From the NCBI GenBank assembly GCA_910585855.1, contig CAJUGZ010000091.1, positions 1 to 14,108 on the forward strand: a DNA stretch of 14,108 nt, given 5' to 3'. The translations under genes were made by a program, and so were the position numbers. Numbering within the stretch: the first letter of the stretch is position 1; each line of letters opens with the position of its first letter. This DNA is from an uncultured Lachnospiraceae bacterium (lineage in GTDB: Bacteria > Bacillota_A > Clostridia > Lachnospirales > Lachnospiraceae). Below the pieces are notes generated by a model. It ran no database searches, had not been told where the DNA came from, and saw only the letters and a program-made list of their open reading frames with translations. Positions 5,965 through 14,030 of this stretch are shown here, piece by piece.

Positions 5965-6964
5965 AAGAAGGATAATAACAGCAGTTGGAATGTTGGCTGT
6001 AGCAGCAGTAAGTGCTGGCTGTGCTCAGCATGTTAGTTTGGCAGAAAATACAGAGCAGCCTGAGGTATGGCTGACACAGAATTTAGATCTGGAAGAAACA
6101 ACCGAGCAGCTTGAGGAGGAATCCACAGGGATACAGGATTTAGAGAGCAGTGAAGAAGTAACGGAAACAACACCAGAGGAAACGACTGAAACAACACCAG
6201 AGTTGGAAACGGGTACTCCTAAAATTACACCGAAAGAAACAGAAACAGTGTATGATGGGGTAAAGGAGGATGCTTTTTTTAAAAATTCTGTTTTTATAGG
6301 GGATTCCGTAATGATGGGATTTCGAAATTATATTTTAAGACAAGAAGAAGGGTTTATGGGAAGTCCAGAGTTTTTGGTATCTGGAAGTTATTCGCTTCGT
6401 ATGGCATTAAATCCGGTAAGCAGTACTACGATTCATCCGGTTTATCAGGGAGAACAGCAGCTGATATGGGATGCAATGAAGATGCTGGGAGTGGATAAGG
6501 CATTTATTGCATTGGGATTAAATGATATTGGTATGTTGAGTGTAGAAAGTACTTATGAAAATTATCAGAAAGTACTTGCTTCGATTTATGAAGTAAATCC
6601 CGATATTTCGGTTTATATTATCAGTACAACCAATATTTACGATGGAAGTGAAGTAGGAGATTTAAATAATGAAAATGTTCGTCTTTTAAATCAGAAGATG
6701 AAGAATTATTGTGCAGGAAGTAAGGAAGAATTTATTGATATAGCAGATTATTTGATTGATGAAAACGGGTGTTTAAAAGAGGAGTACTGCAGTGATAATT
6801 ATGTACATCAAACTTCGGCAGCTTATGATATCTGGGTTCAGGTATTGAGGGAGTTTGCCAGTAAGCATCAAGATCCGAGTGAACAAAGCGAAGTGCCAAG
6901 TGAAACCTCGGCAGCAGATATGCATACGGAGGAAGAAACTAAGAGTAATACGGAAGCAGAATAG
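5939..6964 (+). CDS. SGNH/GDSL-hydrolase-like lipoprotein
   Basis: A 341-residue exported protein. The N-terminus is a lipoprotein signal: basic residues, a hydrophobic run, then SAGC with Cys28 as lipid anchor. A Thr/Glu-rich linker (about 34-106) leads to an SGNH domain (about 110-308), then a second acidic tail. SGNH blocks: FIGDSVMMG with nucleophile Ser123, ALGLNDIG with Asn195, and DNYVHQT with His290. The nearest Asp is four residues before the His instead of the usual three, so the triad is slightly irregular. Such enzymes often remove or transfer acyl groups on sugars; beside MBOAT and DHHW genes, an O-acetyl esterase or transferase at the cell surface is likely. It overlaps dapF by 26 bases, suggesting translational coupling. 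The start may be the ATG at 5939 or 5942. Confidence 0.88.
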   Translation: MMKYLKKNRRRIITAVGMLAVAAVSAGCAQHVSLAENTEQPEVWLTQNLDLEETTEQLEEESTGIQDLESSEEVTETTPEETTETTPELETGTPKITPKETETVYDGVKEDAFFKNSVFIGDSVMMGFRNYILRQEEGFMGSPEFLVSGSYSLRMALNPVSSTTIHPVYQGEQQLIWDAMKMLGVDKAFIALGLNDIGMLSVESTYENYQKVLASIYEVNPDISVYIISTTNIYDGSEVGDLNNENVRLLNQKMKNYCAGSKEEFIDIADYLIDENGCLKEEYCSDNYVHQTSAAYDIWVQVLREFASKHQDPSEQSEVPSETSAADMHTEEETKSNTEAE

Positions 6965-7005
6965 GAGTAGGGACAGAGGCAAAGAAGGTAGAGGAATAAA
7001 AAAGT

Positions 7006-7653
7006 ATGAAGATAATTAAAATAGTACAGAGAATACAAAAGAGGATACAGACAAATGATAAAAAGAGAAAAATGATGGTATTTTTTTTACTGTTTGCAGG
7101 GTTATGTACCGCTTGCGGAAATGCCGGAATAGAACAGACAGAACCAGTAATAGAAACAACAACATCTGTAGAAAAGGAAACAGAAACAATATCAGAATCA
7201 AAATCAGAAACAAAAGCGATTGCAACAGAGAGCAGTTTGGCTTCTGAGTCTGTGCAGAATGAATCTGGAAAAACAATGCAGGAAATTTATGAAGAAATTG
7301 AAAAAACAGTAGAGCAGCCAGAAATGATTGTGCTGAATGATAATTATATTGCAAATTATTATGGGATTGATCTGTCGCTTTTAGAGGATTATTTTTTTGC
7401 CAGTGCGCAGGAAGTTATTTATGCAGATATGATTATACTGATGAAAGTAAAGGAGGAATCCTCTGTGCAGACAGTAAAAGATGCGTTGGATACTATGATT
7501 GCACAAAAAAAGCTGGAATTGGAAAATTATCTGCCGGAACAGTTTCAGATTGTAGAAAAAAGTGAAGTAGTAGTATCTGGAAACTATGTGTATCTGGTGA
7601 TTTCCGAAAAGGCAGAGGAAATTCAGGCTGTGATTACAGAATATTTTAATTAG
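7006..7653 (+). CDS. DUF4358 domain lipoprotein
   Basis: A 215-residue exported lipoprotein. A basic stretch and hydrophobic segment (24-36) end at Cys37 in an LCTAC lipobox. A Ser/Thr/Glu-rich linker (about 41-90) follows, then a domain (about 92-213) resembling DUF4358: a YYGIDLSLLEDY segment, an EVIYADMIILMKVKEE strand, a helix with repeated Lys, then ENYLPEQF and GNYVYLVIS. The biochemical role of this family is unknown. The ATG at 7006 has AGAGGAA upstream at somewhat long spacing. A start at Met23 (7072) would give a more standard signal peptide but has a weak ribosome binding site. It sits 41 bases after the SGNH gene and 8 bases before the MBOAT gene, so it probably works with them. 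Confidence 0.85.
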   Translation: MKIIKIVQRIQKRIQTNDKKRKMMVFFLLFAGLCTACGNAGIEQTEPVIETTTSVEKETETISESKSETKAIATESSLASESVQNESGKTMQEIYEEIEKTVEQPEMIVLNDNYIANYYGIDLSLLEDYFFASAQEVIYADMIILMKVKEESSVQTVKDALDTMIAQKKLELENYLPEQFQIVEKSEVVVSGNYVYLVISEKAEEIQAVITEYFN

Positions 7654-7661
7654 GAGGGATT

Positions 7662-9080
7662 ATGGTATTTTCAAGTATTCCGTTTCTCTTCTTTTTTCTC
7701 CCGTTATTTTTTTTGCTTTATTATCTTGTACCGTTTCGGGTGAAAAATTATATTTTATTGATATTTAGTTTAGTGTTTTATGCGTGGGGAGAACCGATTT
7801 ATATTTTTTTAATGGTGTTGTCCTCTGTAATTGATTATAGTATCGGGCGGCTGATGGACTACTATGATAGAGTTCCTTGGAAGCGTGTCTGTTTGCTTTG
7901 TGCATCGATTTTTGCAAATTTGTCGATTCTTGGGTTTTTTAAATATGCAGATTTTTTTATTGAAACCATTAATTCGATAGCGAATTTGTCGATTCCTGCT
8001 TTAAACCTGCCGCTGCCGATAGGAATTAGTTTTTTTACATTTCAAACAATGAGTTATAGTATTGATTTGTATCGGAGAGAAGTGAAGGTGGAGAAAAATT
8101 TCTTTACTTTTATGACTTATGTATCGATGTTTCCGCAGTTAATTGCCGGACCGATTGTGCGGTTTAGTACAGTAAATCAGGAATTGCACTATCGAAATAT
8201 TGGTTTTAAAGGATTTTATCGGGGGAGCTTTCGTTTTTTGCAGGGGCTGATAAAGAAGGTACTGCTTGCAAATCAAATGGGGGCACTTTGGAATACCATA
8301 CAGGGACAGCCTTATGGAGAAATTTCAGTAGTAACGGCATGGTTTGGTGCGATTGCATTTACTTTACAGTTATATTTTGATTTTAGTGCTTATAGTGATA
8401 TGGCGATTGGAATGGGAGAGATGATGGGATTCCATTATCTGGAAAATTTTGACTATCCGCTTTTTGCAAAGTCTGTTACAGAGTTTTGGCGGCGGTGGCA
8501 TATTTCTCTTTCAACTTGGTTTCGGGATTATGTATATATTCCTTTGGGAGGGAATCGGAAGGGAATCGGAAGGCAAATCTGTAATATTGCGATTGTATGG
8601 TTTTTAACCGGGATGTGGCATGGAGCTTCTTGGAATTATATTTTATGGGGAGTTTATTATGGAGTTTTGCTGATTTTGGAAAAGTTTATATGGGGGAAGG
8701 CTTTGAAGAAACTGCCTAGGATTTTGCAGCATGTTTATACTTTTTTTATTGTTGTGGTTGGATTTACAGTGTTTGTATTTGAAGATTTGGGAAAATTGGG
8801 GCAATATGCAAAACAGATGATAGGAATGGCTGGAAATCATTTGGCGGGAACGGAGTTTTTGTATCATTTTCGAAATTATGGGGTGTTGTTTTTGAGTTGT
8901 ATGGTGTTGGCAATGCCGGTTTATCCTTGGGTAATGAAACGGATTGTTCGGCTAAAGCAAAATTGGATTGGGGGAATGATAAAAGGGGGATTTGTATTGG
9001 GGTATGTGGTACTTTTTGTTTTGGTGGTGGCGTTTTTGGTGAGTGATACTTATAATCCTTTTTTATATTTTCGATTCTAA
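7662..9080 (+). CDS. MBOAT family O-acyltransferase, AlgI/DltB type
   Basis: A 472-residue polytopic membrane protein of the AlgI branch. In known systems such proteins pass acetyl groups from the cytoplasm to partner proteins that O-acetylate extracellular polymers. Hallmarks: PLPIGISFFTFQTMSYSIDLY (from 117), FPQLIAGPIVRF (157-168), FWRRWHISLSTWFRDYVYIP with His280, the invariant-His motif GMWHGASWN with His320, and the NPFLYFRF C-terminus typical of AlgI. The ATG at 7662 has AGGAGGG. It lies 8 bases after the DUF4358 gene and about 100 bases before the DHHW gene, the usual partner type. The acylated polymer cannot be told; alginate itself is not expected in this kind of organism. Name algI is withheld for that reason. 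Confidence 0.95.
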   Translation: MVFSSIPFLFFFLPLFFLLYYLVPFRVKNYILLIFSLVFYAWGEPIYIFLMVLSSVIDYSIGRLMDYYDRVPWKRVCLLCASIFANLSILGFFKYADFFIETINSIANLSIPALNLPLPIGISFFTFQTMSYSIDLYRREVKVEKNFFTFMTYVSMFPQLIAGPIVRFSTVNQELHYRNIGFKGFYRGSFRFLQGLIKKVLLANQMGALWNTIQGQPYGEISVVTAWFGAIAFTLQLYFDFSAYSDMAIGMGEMMGFHYLENFDYPLFAKSVTEFWRRWHISLSTWFRDYVYIPLGGNRKGIGRQICNIAIVWFLTGMWHGASWNYILWGVYYGVLLILEKFIWGKALKKLPRILQHVYTFFIVVVGFTVFVFEDLGKLGQYAKQMIGMAGNHLAGTEFLYHFRNYGVLFLSCMVLAMPVYPWVMKRIVRLKQNWIGGMIKGGFVLGYVVLFVLVVAFLVSDTYNPFLYFRF

Positions 9081-9179
9081 CTTGGTTTTTCCGGGAGGTT
9101 GGTTTTTAGAGAAAGGAAATTTTGGTTTTAGTTGGACTAGGATAGAAGGTGTTTTGGTGGTATAAGGAGTATGTGGAAT

Positions 9180-10304
9180 ATGAAACGAATGGTTTATCAG
9201 CGAATAGTGAGTTGTATTGTGACAGGGTTTATATGGATTGGGGTGATTACTTTTTTGCTGCTTCCAAAGAAAACTTTTTCGGAACAGGAAAATAAGGAGT
9301 TAGAGCAGTTTCCAAAGATTTCGAAGGAGGCTATATTAGATGGGTCTTTTATTGAGGGGTTAGAGGATTATCTTTGCGATCATTTTCCTCTGCGTAATTC
9401 TTTTTTGAATATTAAGACGCAGTTTGAAAAATTTTTGGGGAAGCAGGAAGTAAATGAGGTTTATTTGGCGAAAGATGGGTATTGGATTGAAAAGTATAAA
9501 GAACCAGTTAATAATGAAAAGGTGGTTCGGGTGTTTAATTCTTTTGCTGATTCTTTGGAAACGGCGGAGTGTTATGTGATGTTAGTACCTACAGCTATTA
9601 CAGTGTATCAGGATAAGCTGCCTGATTTTGTGGATGGGGGGCGGCAGGAGGAGAATCGGAAATATTTGATGGGACAGCTTACGGCTCATACGATTGATGT
9701 GGGAGGGATTTTGGAGGAGTATGCTGCAGAGTATCCTTTGTTTTATCAGTTGGATCATCATTGGACGGGATATGGGGCTTATTTGGCTTATCGGGTTTTT
9801 GGTGAAAGGATGGGACTTACGGTTCGGGAGATGGAGGAGTATCGAATTTCTGAGGTGACGGATGAGTTTAAGGGAACGATTTATTCGAAGGTCAGTGATT
9901 TTTTGGCAGAGGGAGATAAGATTACTTTGTTTGAACTGCCGGATCAGAAATTGAAAGTAACTTATGTGGATACTGGGGAAGTGACGGATTCTTTGTATAA
10001 TTTGGACTATTTGGAGAAAAAGGACAAATATAGTTTGTTTTTAAATAATATTCATCCGCTTGTCGAGATTGAAAATAACGAGGCACAGTCACAGGAGGAA
10101 TTGGTAATTATAAAGGATAGTTATGCAAATTGTTTTGTGCCTTTTTTAACGGAGTATTATCAGAAAATTTATGTGGTGGATACCAGGTATTATCGGCTGC
10201 CGGTGAGTCAGTTAATTAATGAGAATCCAAAGGTAAAAAATGTATTGATTTTGTACAATATGAATACGATTGATACGGATCTTGGAGTGGGAGGGATTTA
10301 TTAA
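9180..10304 (+). CDS. DHHW family protein (AlgJ/AlgX-like acetyltransferase partner)
   Basis: A 374-residue protein with one N-terminal membrane segment (about 9-29 counted from Met9180) and an extracellular domain. The DHHW motif (YQLDHHWTGYGAYLAY, residues 189-204) and a later IIKDSYANCFVPFL segment supply the Asp-His pair and Ser typical of the SGNH-like AlgJ/AlgX/AlgV group, which place acetyl groups on exopolysaccharide. The motif QENKELEQFP after the membrane segment is also typical. The frame opens at an ATG at 9171, but AAGGAG (9164-9169) is only one base from it and ten from the ATG at 9180, so 9180 is preferred. It follows the MBOAT gene after a G/T-rich spacer. Expected to act with the MBOAT protein at the cell surface. 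Confidence 0.88.
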   Translation: MKRMVYQRIVSCIVTGFIWIGVITFLLLPKKTFSEQENKELEQFPKISKEAILDGSFIEGLEDYLCDHFPLRNSFLNIKTQFEKFLGKQEVNEVYLAKDGYWIEKYKEPVNNEKVVRVFNSFADSLETAECYVMLVPTAITVYQDKLPDFVDGGRQEENRKYLMGQLTAHTIDVGGILEEYAAEYPLFYQLDHHWTGYGAYLAYRVFGERMGLTVREMEEYRISEVTDEFKGTIYSKVSDFLAEGDKITLFELPDQKLKVTYVDTGEVTDSLYNLDYLEKKDKYSLFLNNIHPLVEIENNEAQSQEELVIIKDSYANCFVPFLTEYYQKIYVVDTRYYRLPVSQLINENPKVKNVLILYNMNTIDTDLGVGGIY

Positions 10305-10377
10305 GAGGTTTGGACGGGGTTAGGGAGAAAGTTGGAGCGGGGGAAGAGATGGAATTTTAAGTTGGAGGAATTTACGC

Positions 10378-11748
10378 ATGGAGGAAAGAAAAAAGAAATG
10401 GACATTTTCGACAACACAGACGATTGTACTTAGTTTTTTGCTGGCTATTTTGGTGGGTGCATTGATTCTGATGCTGCCGATTTCTTCAGCGGAGGGGAAA
10501 TTTACTTCGTTTATAGATGCTTTGTTTACGGCTACTACTTCAGTATGTGTAACAGGATTGGTTGTGGTGGATACATATGCCTACTGGAGTACATTTGGAC
10601 AGGCTGTGATTTTGATTTTGATTCAGCTTGGCGGATTGGGTGTTGTAACATTTACTATGACGGTGCTGATGATTACGGGAAGGCGAATTACATTAAAGGA
10701 TCGGCTGCTTTTGGAAGATGCTTTTAATATGGATACAATGCAGGGCATTATTCGGTTTTTAAGGACAGTTTTAAAGTATACGATTTTAGTAGAGGGAATT
10801 GGGGCTGTTCTTTATATGGTTCAGTTTGTGCCGGAGTTTGGGGCAAAAGGAATCTGGTATGCTGTGTTTACTTCTATTTCTGCTTTTTGTAATGCCGGGA
10901 TTGATATAATTGGACCAAATAGTCTGATGCCTTATGTGGATCATGTTTGGATCAATTTGGTGACTATGTTTTTAATTGTAGCAGGAGGAATCGGGTTTAT
11001 TGTTTGGAGAGATATGGGGCAGGTGCTTCGCAGGGTGTGGAGTCGGGAGATTCCTGTAAAGTGGATGTTTCAGAAATTAACGCTTCATTCGAAGCTGGCA
11101 CTGGTCAGTACGGCAGTGTTTGTATTGGGAGGGGCAGTTTTATTTTTTATTTTGGAATATACCAATTCGGAAACGATTGGGAATCTTAGTTTAAAGGGAA
11201 AGATTTTGGCGTCGTTTTTTCAGTCGATTACAACAAGGACGGCGGGATTTGCCAGTATTCCTCAGCAGGGACTGCGCAGTTCCAGTGTATTGGTCTGTAT
11301 GGCTTTGATGTTTATTGGGGGCTCTCCGGTTGGAACGGCAGGAGGAATTAAGACGGTTACGATAGCTGTTTTGATTCTTACGGCAATTTCTACTGCTAAG
11401 GGAAGCAGTTATGTAACGGCTTTTCGCAGAACGATTCCTTTGATTACGATTCGGAAGGCTTTGTCAGTGACAATGATTAGTTTTGTTATGCTTGGAGCAG
11501 GGGCGGTTCTTTTTTCGATTGTACAGCCCGGGAATTTTTCGGATTTGGCTTTTGAAATTACAAGTGCGATTGGAACGGCAGGGCTTTCAAGGGGATTTAC
11601 TTCTTCTTTGAATCTGGCAGGAAAGGTGATTATCTGCTGTTATATGTATTTAGGACGGGTTGGTCCGATTTCAATGGCGATTGCATTTAGTTTTCGTGGA
11701 AATAAAATACTGGGCATACTTCCAGAGGAGCGGGTTACGGTTGGATAA
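10378..11748 (+). CDS. ktrB: Potassium uptake channel subunit KtrB (TrkH/KtrB family)
   Basis: The membrane pore of a Ktr potassium uptake system, 456 residues. All four pore loops with filter glycines are visible: TTSVCVTGL (53-61), SAFCNAGID (168-176), TTRTAGF (285-291) and GTAGLSRG (399-406). The GGSPVGTAGGIKT block (314-326) at the gating region is also typical. Length fits KtrB better than the longer TrkH. The ATG at 10378 has GGAGGAAT at good spacing. ktrA follows 30 bases downstream, so the channel and its regulator are made together. The 73-base gap before it is G-rich with few C and shows no terminator, so read-through from the acylation genes is possible. No ydaO-type c-di-AMP riboswitch fits in that gap. 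Confidence 0.95.
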   Translation: MEERKKKWTFSTTQTIVLSFLLAILVGALILMLPISSAEGKFTSFIDALFTATTSVCVTGLVVVDTYAYWSTFGQAVILILIQLGGLGVVTFTMTVLMITGRRITLKDRLLLEDAFNMDTMQGIIRFLRTVLKYTILVEGIGAVLYMVQFVPEFGAKGIWYAVFTSISAFCNAGIDIIGPNSLMPYVDHVWINLVTMFLIVAGGIGFIVWRDMGQVLRRVWSREIPVKWMFQKLTLHSKLALVSTAVFVLGGAVLFFILEYTNSETIGNLSLKGKILASFFQSITTRTAGFASIPQQGLRSSSVLVCMALMFIGGSPVGTAGGIKTVTIAVLILTAISTAKGSSYVTAFRRTIPLITIRKALSVTMISFVMLGAGAVLFSIVQPGNFSDLAFEITSAIGTAGLSRGFTSSLNLAGKVIICCYMYLGRVGPISMAIAFSFRGNKILGILPEERVTVG

Positions 11749-11778
11749 TAGTATGAATATCTGAAAGGAGGGATTTTG

Positions 11779-12453
11779 TTGAAATTAATGGGAAATAAGG
11801 ATGAAAAGAAGACAAAGACAGTGGCAGTGCTTGGACTTGGAAAGTTTGGACGAAGTGTGGCGGAAGAACTTTCTAAGACTGGTGTGGAAGTAGTAGCGGT
11901 GGATATGGATGAAGATCGGGTGCGGGAAGTGTCAGGTTATGTTACTCATGCTGTACAGGCGGATATCTGTGAAGAGATGGCGATTAAATCGCTTGGGCTT
12001 GGAAATATGGATGTAGTAATAGTAGCGATGACCGGGAATATGGATGCAAGTGTAATGGCAATTTTAATGGCAAAGGAGGAACAAGCTCCTTATGTAATTG
12101 CAAAATCACAGGGGAATGTACAGTCGAAAGTGTTTATGAAGGTGGGAGCAGATCGGGTGATTGTGCCGGAAGAGGAAGCAGGAGTGCGGATTGCACGAAA
12201 TGTTTCTTCTGGGAATTTTGTGGATTTTATTGAGCTTTCAGATCGGATACGGCTGTTGGAAACACCGATTAAACCGGAATGGGTTGGAAAATCTTTAAAG
12301 GAATTAAATCTGCGGAAGCATTATAAAGCAAATGTAGTAGCAATTCGGAAAGAAGGATGGCTGATGATGGATTTAGATCCAGATATGGCTTTGCCTAGTG
12401 GGATTACGCTTTTATTGGTCATGGATATGAAATATATTGATTTGCTTTCTTAA
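11779..12453 (+). CDS. ktrA: Potassium uptake regulatory subunit KtrA (RCK/TrkA)
   Basis: The cytoplasmic gating ring subunit of the Ktr channel, 224 residues. An RCK_N Rossmann domain (14-135) shows VAVLGLGKFG with GLGKFG at 19-24 and the acidic end of strand two in VVAVDMDED; it should bind ATP/ADP or NAD(H). A TrkA_C domain (about 145-224) follows, the region that binds c-di-AMP in studied KtrA proteins. Three starts compete: TTG 11776, TTG 11779 and ATG 11788. AAAGGAGGG ends at 11772, giving the best spacing to TTG 11779, which I use. A TTG start may lower the yield relative to KtrB. The stop is only 14 bases from the stop of the convergent TetR gene, with no hairpin between. Confidence 0.94.
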   Translation: MKLMGNKDEKKTKTVAVLGLGKFGRSVAEELSKTGVEVVAVDMDEDRVREVSGYVTHAVQADICEEMAIKSLGLGNMDVVIVAMTGNMDASVMAILMAKEEQAPYVIAKSQGNVQSKVFMKVGADRVIVPEEEAGVRIARNVSSGNFVDFIELSDRIRLLETPIKPEWVGKSLKELNLRKHYKANVVAIRKEGWLMMDLDPDMALPSGITLLLVMDMKYIDLLS

Positions 12454-12467
12454 GTTTTTTGGAGGGT

Positions 12468-12902
12468 TTATTTTGTAAAGTTACATGCATTTCCAGCAGC
12501 GAATAGGATTAGCTTTGTTTCCTGACTATAGGAGGGTGAGCAGTTGTTTTTTATCCAGTTTTCAATTATTCCAACTGTTCCATATTGTACAAGCAAAGAT
12601 ATGGAATGTTTTTGTTCATCTGATAATGTATCCGGCAGCAGTGCAGTGATAACAGCATCAAAATTAGGATTAGAATCGATTGCTTTTTTTGCAGCCAGAG
12701 CTGTGTGATTAATATAACTGGCTGCCATTTCTTCTAGTACATCGTATTGGCTTCCATAATGATTATAAAATGTGGTGCGGTTGATTTTGGCTGTCTGGCA
12801 TAGTTCTAAAATGGAAATATGCTGGATATCATATTTTTTTAATAATGTTAATAATGCTGTGTAGATTTTGTCTTTTGTTTGTGTTTTTCTTTTTTGTGTC
12901 AT
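12468..12902 (-). CDS. TetR/AcrR family transcriptional regulator, short
   Basis: A 144-residue DNA-binding regulator. The N-terminal helix-turn-helix is clear: HISILELCQTAKINRTTFYNHYG at roughly 28-50, in two joined parts, closed by the classic TTFYNHYGS. The C-terminal part ends with QYGTVGIIENWIKNN, like the last ligand-domain helices of TetR proteins. Total length is 30-50 residues below the usual 170-200, and the missing part seems to be in the middle of the ligand domain, so it may be a compact natural variant or an internal in-frame deletion. GGGAGAAAC precedes the ATG. It is divergent from the anchored isomerase-like gene and faces it across a palindrome at 12936-12955, so it likely represses itself and that gene. 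Confidence 0.88.
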   Translation of the reverse strand: MTQKRKTQTKDKIYTALLTLLKKYDIQHISILELCQTAKINRTTFYNHYGSQYDVLEEMAASYINHTALAAKKAIDSNPNFDAVITALLPDTLSDEQKHSISLLVQYGTVGIIENWIKNNCSPSYSQETKLILFAAGNACNFTK

Positions 12903-12935
12903 AGTTTCTCCCTATTTCAACACTTTTTATAGATT

Positions 12936-12955
12936 TGTCGGTTGTTAATTCGACA
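12936..12955. promoter_or_regulatory. Putative TetR operator, TGTCG-N10-CGACA
   Basis: TGTCG (12936-12940) and CGACA (12951-12955) form a 20-bp palindrome between the divergent TetR-type gene and the anchored isomerase-like gene, the size and place expected for a TetR-family operator. It covers the likely -35 of the rightward promoter. Confidence 0.5.
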
Positions 12956-12969
12956 GGTGATGATATAAT
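12942..12969 (+). promoter_or_regulatory. Promoter of the anchored isomerase-like gene
   Basis: TTGTTA (12942-12947), a 16-base spacer and a perfect TATAAT (12964-12969), about 38 bases before the start codon. The -35 lies inside the palindrome, which would let a bound repressor block RNA polymerase. Confidence 0.55.
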
Positions 12970-13007
12970 ATAGATATTATTTTAGAAGAAAAGGAAAGAA
13001 ATGTCAA

Positions 13008-14030
13008 ATGGCAAAAAAATTAAAATTTAGATGTAAGAAAAAGCAAGTGATATGTATAGTAGTTATTTTTTTAGTGTTGTTGTTTGGGATTTGGAAATTT
13101 ACCGAGAAGAAAGAAACTTTACACTATTCGAGAGAAACACATACAACTGTGACAAATGTAACAGAATATCGATCTGATGAAATTCTAATCGGGGTACAGC
13201 AAATTATGATAGGTACAAAGTGTGGAAGTTATAAGGAAGCGCTTGCGACATTAACAGCAATAAAGGAAGCTGGTTATGATGCTGTTGAATTAAATGATTT
13301 TATGATTCATCCGGCGGGATTAAGCGTAAAGCTGCTGACAAAATTTTCAGGGATGCCGGTAGGAAATGGAGGAAAGTTAGATTGGTCTGCATTGATAGAA
13401 GAAAGTGGTTTAAAAGTTTCTAGTTTTCATACATATTTAGATAGTATAGAAGCAAATCCTAAACAGGTAGCAGAGGAAGCATTGTGTTTTGGTACAAATA
13501 CAGTTGTGATTACAGGTATGTATCGTTTTGATTACAGCAGCCTTGAGGAAGTAGAAAGACTGGCAGAACGGTTAAATGAAGCAGGAAAAGCATTAAGTGA
13601 ATATGGAGTACGTTTATTGTATCATAATCATAATTGTGAACTGCAAAAGGTGAGTGAAGAAAAAACAGCTTATGATATTTTGATTGAAGAAACAGATGCA
13701 GCTTATGTAAATTTTGAATTTGACAGTTATTGGTTTGCAGATGGAGGTGCTAATGTAGAGAAAGTCATGGAAAAACTTGGAAATAGAATGAAGTTATGGC
13801 ATATCAATGATCGTGGATGTACAAAAGCTGGACCATATATGACGCCGATATTAAGTCAAAATGCAACGGAATTGGGAAACGGAAATATGGATTTAGACGG
13901 ATTAGCTGCGATAGCAAAGAAAAATGGAGTGGAAGCAGTTATTTTGGAAACGCATAAAAATTGGGTAGAGAAAAATCCGATAAAAAGCCTGAAAGTAAGT
14001 TCGGAATTTATGAAGCAACATTTTAAGTAA
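13008..14030 (+). CDS. Membrane-anchored sugar phosphate isomerase/epimerase-like TIM-barrel protein
   Basis: A 340-residue protein. A basic N-terminus and one hydrophobic segment (about 13-29) form an uncleaved signal-anchor, then a ~30-residue linker, then a xylose-isomerase-like TIM barrel (about 59-340). Barrel landmarks: IGVQQIMIG (61-69), GYDAVELND (89-97) with Glu94, LLYHNHNCE (203-211), FEFDSYW (236-242) with Glu237/Asp239, LWHINDRG (263-270) with His265, and VILETH (311-316) with Glu314. These are the usual metal-site positions, so the fold looks active. Most relatives are cytoplasmic; a copy anchored outside the membrane is unusual and suggests work on an extracellular sugar. The ATG at 13008 has AAGGAAAG nine bases upstream. 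The substrate is unknown. No terminator is seen in the 78 bases after it. Confidence 0.85.
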   Translation: MAKKLKFRCKKKQVICIVVIFLVLLFGIWKFTEKKETLHYSRETHTTVTNVTEYRSDEILIGVQQIMIGTKCGSYKEALATLTAIKEAGYDAVELNDFMIHPAGLSVKLLTKFSGMPVGNGGKLDWSALIEESGLKVSSFHTYLDSIEANPKQVAEEALCFGTNTVVITGMYRFDYSSLEEVERLAERLNEAGKALSEYGVRLLYHNHNCELQKVSEEKTAYDILIEETDAAYVNFEFDSYWFADGGANVEKVMEKLGNRMKLWHINDRGCTKAGPYMTPILSQNATELGNGNMDLDGLAAIAKKNGVEAVILETHKNWVEKNPIKSLKVSSEFMKQHFK

